64,000 bases of DNA from NCBI RefSeq assembly GCF_900188385.1, contig NZ_FZOI01000012.1:62001-126000 (forward strand). The letters run 5' to 3'. Below the pieces are notes generated by a model. It was not told the origin of the DNA. It saw only the letters and a list, made by a program, of their open reading frames with translations, and ran no database searches. The position numbers were made by a program, and so were the translations under genes. Shown one piece after another: positions 46,668 through 53,672 of this stretch (the stretch's first letter is position 1; each line of letters opens with the position of its first letter). Origin of the DNA: Azospirillum sp. RU38E (GTDB lineage Bacteria; Pseudomonadota; Alphaproteobacteria; Azospirillales; Azospirillaceae).

Positions 46668-47006
46668 GGTTGCGTTCTCCCTGGGCATTTCATTTCAAGA
46701 GTGGCTTGGCGCCAAGCGATGAGATGCTCAGGGACTTCATGTTGCAATGGGGCGTTGTCACGCCCGAAATGCACGGCCGTCAATCACAGCAACTGTATGC
46801 TGTTGACAGCCCGACAGGCAGAGCCAGTGGCGTGACAGAAACAGGAGAACGAACCATGCATGAACAAAGAGACAGTTGCTCAGGCGCCGGGCGGGCGCAT
46901 CCGCGCCCTTGGCTTACGCGGCAGGTGGCGCGGGCCGGCAGTCGCCAGCCTCCAATCCGCCAAGGGTCAAACCCTCGGCGGATTGGTATAAGAAATTCAA
47001 GAAATA
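46668..47006. other. Gap holding a truncated small open frame and a dispersed repeat
   Basis: This 339-base stretch has no complete gene that I trust. A strong ribosome site (ACAGGAG) precedes an ATG at 46857 that opens MHEQRDSCSG. After about 9 codons the frame runs into the dispersed repeat at 46884-46992 and then antisense through the lysozyme-inhibitor-like gene, so it looks like a gene start cut off by the repeat. The left part (46668-46850) shows nothing recognisable. Confidence 0.4.
46884..46992. repeat. TTGGTATAA-type dispersed hairpin repeat, copy B
   Basis: The module GCGCCCTTGGCTTACGCGGC (around 46903-46922) is followed by a hairpin, CCAATCCGCC (46952-46961) with GGCGGATTGG (46977-46986), and the end TATAAG. 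AGGGT and ACCCT extend the stem. The plan matches copies A (17563) and C (53415), while the stem sequence differs. Confidence 0.6.
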
Positions 47007-47366
47007 TTATTTTCCCATCTCTTTCAACTTCTCTGTCCGTGCCGTCGTCGTCTCCGCCAGACAGGAATTCAGCACCGTTCCATACATGCTCCCCCCCAAC
47101 ATTTGCGAGGATTCCGCCTTGCAGTGGCTATCGCGGTACTTGATCCAGTCGCGCTGCGACTGCTTCAGGGCCTTTTGGCGAGCAGGTTCCAGCTTGGCCA
47201 TTACATCCTTATAGGTCTGATTCAGCAGCTTGTCCGCTTCGCTATACATATCCGCCGCACATTGCGTCATCTGGGCCTGGGTTGTGGCATTGTCGCAGTC
47301 AACGGCATGGGCCGGTGCGGCCAACAGCAGGGAAGCCAGCAGTGCCACAGACAGGATGCGCATCAT
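47007..47366 (-). CDS. LprI-like (DUF1311) periplasmic protein, putative lysozyme inhibitor
   Basis: The 119-residue precursor has a Sec signal peptide cleaved near residue 21 (APAHA-VD). Four cysteines (24, 36, 82, 102) and the pattern DCDNATTQAQMTQCAADMYS, then ADKLLNQTY and SQRDWIKYRDSHC, define the DUF1311/LprI family. Some members inhibit lysozyme; the activity is not proved for most. It is encoded on the opposite strand between the two forward blocks of the injection system, and the same locus encodes a GH108-type muramidase. A protective role is therefore possible. Confidence 0.8.
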   Translation of the reverse strand: MMRILSVALLASLLLAAPAHAVDCDNATTQAQMTQCAADMYSEADKLLNQTYKDVMAKLEPARQKALKQSQRDWIKYRDSHCKAESSQMLGGSMYGTVLNSCLAETTTARTEKLKEMGK

Positions 47367-47455
47367 GATATCCCTTCAGAAGATCGGCTGACTACAGCCT
47401 AACCGGTAAAGGGCAGCGGGACAAATGGCAAATTTGTCACGTACCTGCATTGTAT

Positions 47456-47478
47456 GACCACCTATTGTGGTCTTTTTT
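47456..47478 (+). terminator. Small Rho-independent terminator
   Basis: GACCAC (47456-47461), loop CTATT and GTGGTC (47467-47472) are followed by six Ts. On the forward strand this is a short but classical intrinsic terminator. No forward gene ends nearby, since the upstream gene is on the reverse strand. It could stop read-through from the main operon, end a small RNA or act as an attenuator for the trefoil gene. Confidence 0.55.
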
Positions 47479-47549
47479 ATAGAAATTGCACTTACCATTG
47501 GTTTAATATACCATGAAATCTTATCGTTTTGCCGTGATGGAGCCCCACT

Positions 47550-48068
47550 TTGAGCCCCTATGCCACCGGCACGCCGTTTCAATTGATCTGGAATGACGGC
47601 CACACAGACATGCTGCTGGAAGTACCGGTGGCGGGTGCCAATGTGCTGGTAACCAAGCATCCGCTGCACCCCAATTCCGGCACCAATGGCTGGATACAGA
47701 AACGGGACAATGGCCGGATATATCTGCTGGATGCTGCCGGAAAGCCGACCAGCTTCTGCCTGGATGCTAACCTGCCGGACCAGCATGAGGTGAATGGCGT
47801 CTTCCCCGATGGCAGCGGTTGTCTGGTCTATCTCAATTCCGATATACCGCAACGCCAGACCCAGCTATGGCAGATCACACCGCGCGGCGATGGCAGCTTC
47901 TTCGTACAGAATATCGGCCTGTCGCTATCCATCCAATATGGTCCGGCAGCCGGCCCCTATGTGCTGGATTCCGGTGGCAACAACCTGCAGGGCGGGGCCG
48001 CCAAGCTGTGGCGGAAGGATGCCGGCAACCGCAACCAATATTGGCAATTGCGGGCCTGTGCCTTATGA
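47550..48068 (+). CDS. Ricin-type beta-trefoil lectin-like protein
   Basis: The 172-residue protein has beta-trefoil features, with QxW motifs in QTQLWQI and RNQYWQL and three similar repeats (TNGWIQKRDNGRIYLLD; FVQNIGLSLSIQYG). It should bind carbohydrate. I read a TTG start at 47550 with GGAG 7 bases upstream; no in-frame ATG gives the full fold. There is no signal peptide. Its stop overlaps the AAA+ ATPase start (ATGA), so the two are translationally coupled. It may be a receptor-binding part, cargo or targeting factor for the injection system. Confidence 0.65.
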   Translation: MSPYATGTPFQLIWNDGHTDMLLEVPVAGANVLVTKHPLHPNSGTNGWIQKRDNGRIYLLDAAGKPTSFCLDANLPDQHEVNGVFPDGSGCLVYLNSDIPQRQTQLWQITPRGDGSFFVQNIGLSLSIQYGPAAGPYVLDSGGNNLQGGAAKLWRKDAGNRNQYWQLRACAL

Positions 48069-49420
48069 CGGGGCTGGACGCCAATCTGGCGGCCCTGGAG
48101 CAGGAGTTGAACTGGTTCGGCGCCTTGTTGCAGGCGCAGGTGGAAAATTATCTTTCGGCCGAACCTGATCCCGATCTGCTGTCGAACTTTCCACCGCCGG
48201 ACCTGACGGAGCCGCCCTCTGCCCTGGGGCGGCTGGTGCAGGATTGGGACCTGGGCCGGGCCGAGCGGATTGCCCTGGCCCTGACCCTGGCCCCCCATCT
48301 GCGGCCGGAACTGCTGGATCTGCTGTTGCTGACCAGCAGCCAGACCGGCCGTGTCTTGACCGAATTCGGCGGCGTGGCGGAAAATAACCATCGCGGCTTC
48401 CTGCCCAGCGGCCAGACCCTGGCCTTTCTGCTCTCGGCCGGTAACCGGTCCGGCTGGGCAGATTATCACCGGCTGACCACCCCTTCCCACCGGCTGATGC
48501 GCGAACAGGTGCTACGGCTGGAGAGCGAGGGCGACCGGTTGCCGCGCATTGCCAGCCCGCTGCGCCTGTCGGAAGCCTGGCTGCATTATCTGCTGACCGG
48601 GGAGCCGGCGCGGCCGGAAAGTGAATATGATTTCCCGGCCCGCCCCATTTCCTGCGCGCAAGGCTGGCAGGAATTGGTGCTGGATCCCCAGACCATGGGG
48701 CAGTTGAATGAAATCCGTCTCTGGCTGGCCCATGGCCAGCGGGTCATGGGCGAATATGGACTGGCCGGCAAGATCAAGCCGGGCTATCGCGCCCTGTTCT
48801 TCGGCCAGCCGGGCACCGGTAAAACCCTGTCGGCCTGCCTGCTGGGCAAGGTCACCGGGCGGGAGGTTTACCGGGTCGATGCCTCCATGGTGGTGTCAAA
48901 ATATATTGGCGAGACGGAGAAGAATCTGGGCCGCGTCTTCGATGTGGCACAATACCGCGATTGGGTCCTGTTCTTCGACGAAGCAGACGCCCTGTTCGGC
49001 AAACGCACGGCCGCCAGCAGTTCCAATGACCGCCATGCCAATCAGCAGACGGCCTATCTGCTGCAACGGATTGAGGATTTCCCCGGCGTCGTGATCCTCT
49101 CCACCAATCTGCGCGCCAATATGGATGAAGCCTTCACCCGACGCTTCCAGGCCATGGTGCAATTCCCCATGCCGGGGCCATCAGAACGGCTGCGCCTGTG
49201 GCAGTCGGCCTTCGCCGGCAGCGTGGAACTGGCCGCCGATATCGATCTGCATGAACTGGCAGAACGGGCAGAGGTTGCCGGTGGCGCCATCATCAATGTG
49301 CTGCGGACCGTCACCCTGGCAGCCGCCGCCAGCGACAGCCGTATTGTCACCCGGAGCGTCCTGGTGGAGGCGCTGCGGCGCGAACTGGCCAAGGACAGCA
49401 AGAGCCTGCAATGGAGATAA
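48065..49420 (+). CDS. AAA+ ATPase of the contractile injection system (Pvc15 type)
   Basis: The 451-residue protein has an N-terminal helical domain (1-200) and one AAA+ module. The Walker A motif GQPGTGKT is at 247-254, Walker B VLFFDEAD at 301-308, and STNLRANMDEAFTRRFQ holds sensor 1 and the arginine finger. Every eCIS locus has such an ATPase; it may help assemble or recycle particles or load cargo. The start at 48065 overlaps the trefoil gene. Upstream codons in the same frame lie inside that gene and are excluded. Confidence 0.9.
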   Translation: MTGLDANLAALEQELNWFGALLQAQVENYLSAEPDPDLLSNFPPPDLTEPPSALGRLVQDWDLGRAERIALALTLAPHLRPELLDLLLLTSSQTGRVLTEFGGVAENNHRGFLPSGQTLAFLLSAGNRSGWADYHRLTTPSHRLMREQVLRLESEGDRLPRIASPLRLSEAWLHYLLTGEPARPESEYDFPARPISCAQGWQELVLDPQTMGQLNEIRLWLAHGQRVMGEYGLAGKIKPGYRALFFGQPGTGKTLSACLLGKVTGREVYRVDASMVVSKYIGETEKNLGRVFDVAQYRDWVLFFDEADALFGKRTAASSSNDRHANQQTAYLLQRIEDFPGVVILSTNLRANMDEAFTRRFQAMVQFPMPGPSERLRLWQSAFAGSVELAADIDLHELAERAEVAGGAIINVLRTVTLAAAASDSRIVTRSVLVEALRRELAKDSKSLQWR

Positions 49421-49424
49421 GCTC

Positions 49425-49862
49425 ATGAGCGACTACGCATCCCTGGGCAGAAAGCATAAACCGTCGGCACAGCGGCGGGCGGCAACGGGGCTTGAGCTGA
49501 ACGACCTGCGGCCCGGCGTGCAGCCCCGGCAGTTGAAGGATGAGCGCACAACCGGCGGGATGCCAATGAACCTGGCGCAGGGCATCGAGAAATTGTCGGG
49601 CGTTGGCATGGGCAATGTACGGGTCCATTATAATTCAGCCAAACCGCAAGCCATGCAGGCCCATGCCTACGCCCAGGGCAGCGATATCCATCTGGCCAGC
49701 GGGCAGGAAAAACATCTGCCGCATGAGGCCTGGCATGTGGTGCAACAGGCCCAGGGCCGGGTCAAACCCACGGCGACGGTCAATGGCACCGCCATCAATG
49801 ACAGCCCCGGCCTGGAGCGGGAGGCTGACCTTATGGGCCAACGCGCCTTGAAGGGCGGCTGA
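49425..49862 (+). CDS. DUF4157 metallopeptidase-like protein, minimal form
   Basis: The 145-residue protein is a DUF4157 domain with little else. It shows MPMNLAQGIEKLSGVGMGNV, VRVHYNSAKPQAMQAHAYAQ and DIHLASGQEKHLPHEAWHVV, with HEAWH at 100-104 as a zinc HExxH motif and LEREADLMG giving the third ligand region. DUF4157 is strongly associated with eCIS loci, often fused to C-terminal toxins. Here no cargo domain follows. It could be a processing peptidase, a loader or a remnant of an effector. The start is 4 bases after the ATPase stop. Confidence 0.85.
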   Translation: MSDYASLGRKHKPSAQRRAATGLELNDLRPGVQPRQLKDERTTGGMPMNLAQGIEKLSGVGMGNVRVHYNSAKPQAMQAHAYAQGSDIHLASGQEKHLPHEAWHVVQQAQGRVKPTATVNGTAINDSPGLEREADLMGQRALKGG

Positions 49863-49895
49863 CCGTCGCCGCCATCGCCAAAGCCTTCTATATTG

Positions 49896-51392
49896 CTACG
49901 ACGCCTCTGACTGGCTGCGGCTCAGACGCTCCAGATCGGCCTTCATCCCCTGCATCAGCCGGGTCAGGCTGTCGATGGTACGGCGGCTTTCCTCCGCGGC
50001 GCGCTGCGATTCCGTCATGACCTGATTCATGGCCTGGGCCTGCTGTTCCAGCTTGTCTTGCAGGGAAACGACGCTGGATTGCAGTTGCGCGGCCGTATCC
50101 TGCTGTTTGTTCAGCGCGCTATTCATGCCAGCGACCTGTTCCTGCAACGCGGCGGCCACATGATCATCCGGTGGCGGAGGCGCAACCGGAACCGGTTCCG
50201 GGGCTGGCGCAGCGGGAGGCGGCGCCACCGATGCCGGGACCGGCACTTCAGGCGCTGGTGGCGTGGCTGAGGCTGACGGCGCTGCCGCGACAGCCGCAAC
50301 CGTGTTCGCCAGCAAAGGCGCCAGCGCCGCCGGTGACGCGGATGCCGGGCGGCTGACGATCTTTCCCACCATATCCGTCAGCAGATCGCCATTGGGCGCG
50401 GTGCCGGCACTGCCGCGCAGTAATGCCGCAGCCTGCGAGAGCGCCTGCGTTCGCACCATCGCCATCAACCGCCCCGCCATGTCCGCTCCCTGCGCCGTGG
50501 CACCGGCGGGCAACGCGCTATCTGCGTCCGCGTCGTCTGTGGCTGGATGGGCCGTTGCCGCCCGCGCAGCGATGAACCGGGTCACCCCCAGCACCGCACC
50601 GGCCAGGAGCAGCCATATCATGCCCCAGGACGACGCATGCCGATCAATGGGGCGCTTGCTGGCGTCACCCGGTGCCACCACCTGAAGGGGGGCTGGCTGC
50701 TGGACAGGGGGACATTGATTGTCCGCCGCCTCCTCCTCATTGTCTGATTTGATGATCTTCGTGCGATCGCAGACAAAGCCCGGTGTGGCAGCGGTGGTGG
50801 AAGCCGTGGAAGCGGGCCCCCCACCCTCATTCCCCATCGCCGAATCCTGCTGCACTGCCGTGTGGATGGCGAGAAACAGGGCGGCCGCCGCGGCCATCGT
50901 TGCAAGGGCATAATGCGCATCCAGCAGCTTCTGCCAGGTGCGGCGCTGTTCCGGCCAGGGGGCTATCCGCCCCAAGAGCAGGGGCGGCACCGTGGCGGCC
51001 AGCAGCATCAACGGCATGGCCACCCCATTGGCCATGTGTTGCCGGGCCTGCATGCTTGCCAGACCCAAGCCGAAACAGGACCAAAGCGAAAGGCCCAGCG
51101 GCCAGATCAGCAGCAATGGCAGCCAATCGACACTGAACCGGTGATGGGGCGTGCTGAAAAAACCGGTCGCGCGCCCGGTCAGCATCACCCCGAAGGCCAG
51201 AAACAACATCGCAAAGCCGATGGCGCCGATGATCCAGCTTTCCACAAGTGGCACATCGCGCAACCAATGGATTACGGTGAAAATACCGGCATAGAGGGCC
51301 ATCACATGGACTGCCGCCAAGCGGATCAGCAGCACGATCAGGACATTGCGTGTCACGGGTGCGGCGGCACCGGCGGAAAGGGAGTCGCTCAT
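49896..51392 (-). CDS. Polytopic membrane protein with coiled-coil tail, eCIS-associated
   Basis: The 498-residue protein has about five membrane spans in residues 17-180 (VLIVLLIRLAAVHVMALYAG; WLPLLLIWPLGLSLW; ALATMAAAAALFLAIHTAV) and one more near 255-277 (IWLLLAGAVLGVTRFIAA). A long Ala/Pro-rich linker (about 345-415) is followed by a coiled-coil at 418-498 (MNSALNKQQDTAAQLQSSVV; ESQRAAEESRRTIDSL). No family is recognised. It is the last gene of the reverse operon convergent with the injection system and overlaps the preceding gene by 4 bases. Such a layout would suit a membrane anchor for a contractile particle, but this is inference. Confidence 0.7.
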   Translation of the reverse strand: MSDSLSAGAAAPVTRNVLIVLLIRLAAVHVMALYAGIFTVIHWLRDVPLVESWIIGAIGFAMLFLAFGVMLTGRATGFFSTPHHRFSVDWLPLLLIWPLGLSLWSCFGLGLASMQARQHMANGVAMPLMLLAATVPPLLLGRIAPWPEQRRTWQKLLDAHYALATMAAAAALFLAIHTAVQQDSAMGNEGGGPASTASTTAATPGFVCDRTKIIKSDNEEEAADNQCPPVQQPAPLQVVAPGDASKRPIDRHASSWGMIWLLLAGAVLGVTRFIAARAATAHPATDDADADSALPAGATAQGADMAGRLMAMVRTQALSQAAALLRGSAGTAPNGDLLTDMVGKIVSRPASASPAALAPLLANTVAAVAAAPSASATPPAPEVPVPASVAPPPAAPAPEPVPVAPPPPDDHVAAALQEQVAGMNSALNKQQDTAAQLQSSVVSLQDKLEQQAQAMNQVMTESQRAAEESRRTIDSLTRLMQGMKADLERLSRSQSEAS

Positions 51393-51925
51393 CGCTCCTC
51401 CCCACCCATCTGTTTTACGATCGTATCATTGATCCGGGCGATCCCGTGGGCCGCAGAGGTGCCACGAAACTGGATTTCGATCTCGGCAATGGCATGGCCG
51501 CCCCCCTCCCCGGCTTCCAGTTCCAACATCAATTGAGAGGCGCCATTGGCCCCCGTCTTTTCCAGCAGGCCGGTTTTCAGTCTGATGACAAAGTTGTCGA
51601 TGGCGACATCATGGTGATTGGTCAGCAAAAACAGGGGAACATCCCGGAGAACCGGTGTTCCATTGGGGCCCGGCAGCGGCATTTGCACCGTTTTCGGCAT
51701 CATGCGGCCGGTTTGTGGATCCAGCGGAAAATAACGGGCCAGCAGATGTTCCAGTGCCCGGTCGCTATGCTCCCGCACCTGACCAACCACGCTGGCATGA
51801 ACCGTTTCCAGCAGCCCGGTCAAGGAAATACGCGAAGGCGGCCGGGGGCCGTCTGCCCCCTTCGCGGCACCGGCATCAGGGCTGCTGCCGGCCTTTTCCT
51901 CATGATCATGATCCGGATCGGACAC
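51389..51925 (-). CDS. DUF2589-like protein
   Basis: The 178-residue protein has an acidic, disordered N-terminus (HDHEEKAGSSPDAG), then a helix with ISLTGLLETVHASVVGQVRE and a beta-rich domain (VQMPLPGPNGTPVLRDVPLF, LLTNHHDVAIDNFVIRL, AIAEIEIQFRGTSA). This resembles the DUF2589 family, whose function is unknown. It lies in the same reverse operon as the muramidase and the membrane protein. No signal peptide or membrane segment is seen. Confidence 0.6.
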   Translation of the reverse strand: MSDPDHDHEEKAGSSPDAGAAKGADGPRPPSRISLTGLLETVHASVVGQVREHSDRALEHLLARYFPLDPQTGRMMPKTVQMPLPGPNGTPVLRDVPLFLLTNHHDVAIDNFVIRLKTGLLEKTGANGASQLMLELEAGEGGGHAIAEIEIQFRGTSAAHGIARINDTIVKQMGGEER

Positions 51926-51941
51926 GGGTCAGCACTCCTGT

Positions 51942-52523
51942 TCAGTTTCTACCCGTCGATGCGGCCGTGTTGGCCGCTACAGCGCGGCCGGGAACGGCAA
52001 CATCAGGGAAAGAATTGACCCGGGCGACCCAACCTTTCAGAAAGATGCGTAACATCGGATGTGTCTGCGCCAGCTCACGATAATAGCTGATTCGTCCATC
52101 TTTATATTCCATATATATTTCTGTTGAATCATGGTTATTCAGTGAACTCATTACTGTGCGCGTTAGTTTTCCGGAAGGATGGTGATTACTTCCAAGTGTA
52201 TTGAGAATTTTTATAAAAAGCTCAATTGCGTGATACCCGGCATTAACATGGAAGTCGCAAAATATGTTGGCGAGATTCTGATATTGTATTTCGTCACCAA
52301 ATATCGGATCCCAATATTCAATTTTATAGATTTTCCCGGCCTGCTCATCGGTCAATTTTTTCAAATTGTCCAGTGTTGGCGCCACGTTCAATAAATGCGC
52401 ATAGGTTTTGAAGGTCTGGAACGTGACCCCTTTGTTGGTCGCACCACCTGGATCGGCGGGATTATCGACCCAACCGCCTTCATTGCGCAAAATGATGGGC
52501 AGAAATTGTGAAAAATCAGCCAT
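51942..52523 (-). CDS. GH108-type muramidase (ZliS-like lysozyme)
   Basis: The 193-residue protein matches glycoside hydrolase family 108. The N-terminal catalytic motif NEGGWVDNPADPGGATNKGV includes the essential Glu, and the family's second conserved region is seen around IFCDFHVNAGYHAIELF. It should cut peptidoglycan. It carries no signal peptide, so export would need the injection particle, lysis or another route. Part of the gene (52080-52400) is AT-rich against its surroundings, as in a transferred phage-type gene. Confidence 0.85.
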   Translation of the reverse strand: MADFSQFLPIILRNEGGWVDNPADPGGATNKGVTFQTFKTYAHLLNVAPTLDNLKKLTDEQAGKIYKIEYWDPIFGDEIQYQNLANIFCDFHVNAGYHAIELFIKILNTLGSNHHPSGKLTRTVMSSLNNHDSTEIYMEYKDGRISYYRELAQTHPMLRIFLKGWVARVNSFPDVAVPGRAVAANTAASTGRN

Positions 52524-52569
52524 ATCTGTTCCCTCTTCCGGGCAGCCGGGCGATGCGGGGCACGCCGGG

Positions 52570-53127
52570 TCAGACCGTCATCCCAAACTCGCAACCGATG
52601 GCGCTGATCGATATTTGACGCGCCACATCAGAAAAGCTGCATTCCAGTGTCAGCCCAAGGCTGCGCGACATAAGACAGGGCGGGTCCAGGGCGATGCGCA
52701 CATCGTCCCAATCCACATGCTGCAACGCCAGATTTTCGCGGTGTGTCAGGGTGCGTTCGCAATCATGCAGCGTCATGGCGCTGATCAAGGCCCCCTGTTC
52801 AGCCTTAAACCGTATCCAGATCGCCGTGACGCGCTGACCGGACCCTGTATCCAGGGCGAGCGAAGGCACCGCAAAGTGTAACGGGACGCGCGACCAGGAC
52901 CGGCCATGCACGACACGGGCATTGTCTTCCACCCTGTCACGCTCCAACCCCTGGGCATCGACGACAGTGGCACTGTTGCCGTGCACCCAACTGATCGGCT
53001 GGCGCGCCATGGTGGCGCGCGCCGGCGCCGCCTTCATCCCGAAGCCGGCGCCCAGGCCAACCGCCGCCCCGAAAAAGGCACGCCGGCTGCGTGTGAACAT
53101 CTGTGACCATTGCCGTGCGTCAACCAT
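52570..53127 (-). CDS. Tat-exported protein of unknown function
   Basis: The 185-residue precursor has a twin-arginine signal (TRSRRAFFGAAVGLGAG) ending near ARA at about residue 38. The mature part is beta-rich (ISWVHGNSATVVDAQGLERD; WSRVPLHFAVPSLALD; VTAIWIRFKAEQGALIS; HVDWDDVRIALD). It loosely recalls small jelly-roll domains such as DUF6623, but I cannot confirm that. It is the first gene of the four-gene reverse operon. Confidence 0.65.
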   Translation of the reverse strand: MVDARQWSQMFTRSRRAFFGAAVGLGAGFGMKAAPARATMARQPISWVHGNSATVVDAQGLERDRVEDNARVVHGRSWSRVPLHFAVPSLALDTGSGQRVTAIWIRFKAEQGALISAMTLHDCERTLTHRENLALQHVDWDDVRIALDPPCLMSRSLGLTLECSFSDVARQISISAIGCEFGMTV

Positions 53128-53236
53128 CTTCCCTAAGCCCTATCCGATCCTGCGGCCCCGAAACTGTCAGCACGATGGGCACGCAGCAGACATCACACTG
53201 CTGCGCCATATTACTCGTTGCATTATTCATAAGATT

Positions 53237-53266
53237 ATTATTAAAACACTCTATCAAAAGATGCAA
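53237..53266 (-). promoter_or_regulatory. Candidate promoter of the reverse eCIS-associated operon
   Basis: On the reverse strand TTGCAT (53266-53261) is followed after 17-18 bases by TAATAA or AATAAT. The surrounding DNA is AT-rich. The predicted transcript would start about 100 bases before the Tat-protein gene. This is a weak to moderate match only. Confidence 0.35.
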
Positions 53267-53414
53267 CTGATCAATTCTTAACCTCTCCAGGTTTTTGTCG
53301 CTATGCCGATCACTCGCTATCGTCACCCGCGAATCTCGCCCGCTGGATGAAGATCAGCCGCCTGAAATACCGCGGAATCGCGTTGGAGCGTGAATCCGCT
53401 CGCTGAACAAGGAC

Positions 53415-53530
53415 TTATACCAATCTCCCTTGATCGTGACCGATCCAGGGAGATTTTGCGTTCCCTCATGCGCCAGGCGCTGCTTCCGGCAGCTTGGCTT
53501 ACGCCGCTACCAAGCGGCGGGTTGGTATTA
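53415..53530. repeat. TTATACCAA/TTGGTATTA dispersed repeat, copy C
   Basis: The element opens with TTATACCAAT and the hairpin AATCTCCCT (53422-53430) with AGGGAGATT (53447-53455). It continues with the shared module CAGCTTGGCTTACGCCGC and closes with TTGGTATTA, so its outer ends are complementary (TTATACCAA against TTGGTATTA, with one mismatch). Copies A and B share the module and the right end. Confidence 0.6.
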
Positions 53531-53672
53531 GAGCCGGCCAGATGCTCAAGCCGATAGCGGTATCGAAACCCTTATCCAGTTTGAAAACCACAGCTCGCGC
53601 TGGCCGGCCAGAAGGCTTTTCCTGAACCGCAGAATTGCCCCCTGTCGGGTCCGGTGGGCAGCTGATACCAAT

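Larger units (their letters stand above)
53128..53672. other. Non-coding stretch with promoter, repeat and gene debris
   Basis: About 545 bases without a convincing gene. The left part (53200-53290) is AT-rich and holds a reverse-strand promoter candidate. The middle (53340-53410) contains an open segment reading MKISRLKYRGIALERESAR before a stop, possibly debris of an old gene. Repeat copy C follows at 53415-53530. Confidence 0.45.

Noticed and set aside
26999-49862. Prophage or type VI secretion system
   Set aside because: No capsid, portal, terminase, integrase or lysogeny genes and no TssJLM membrane complex or ClpV are seen. The LysM adaptor, DUF5908, CIS tape-measure and DUF4157 proteins point to eCIS.
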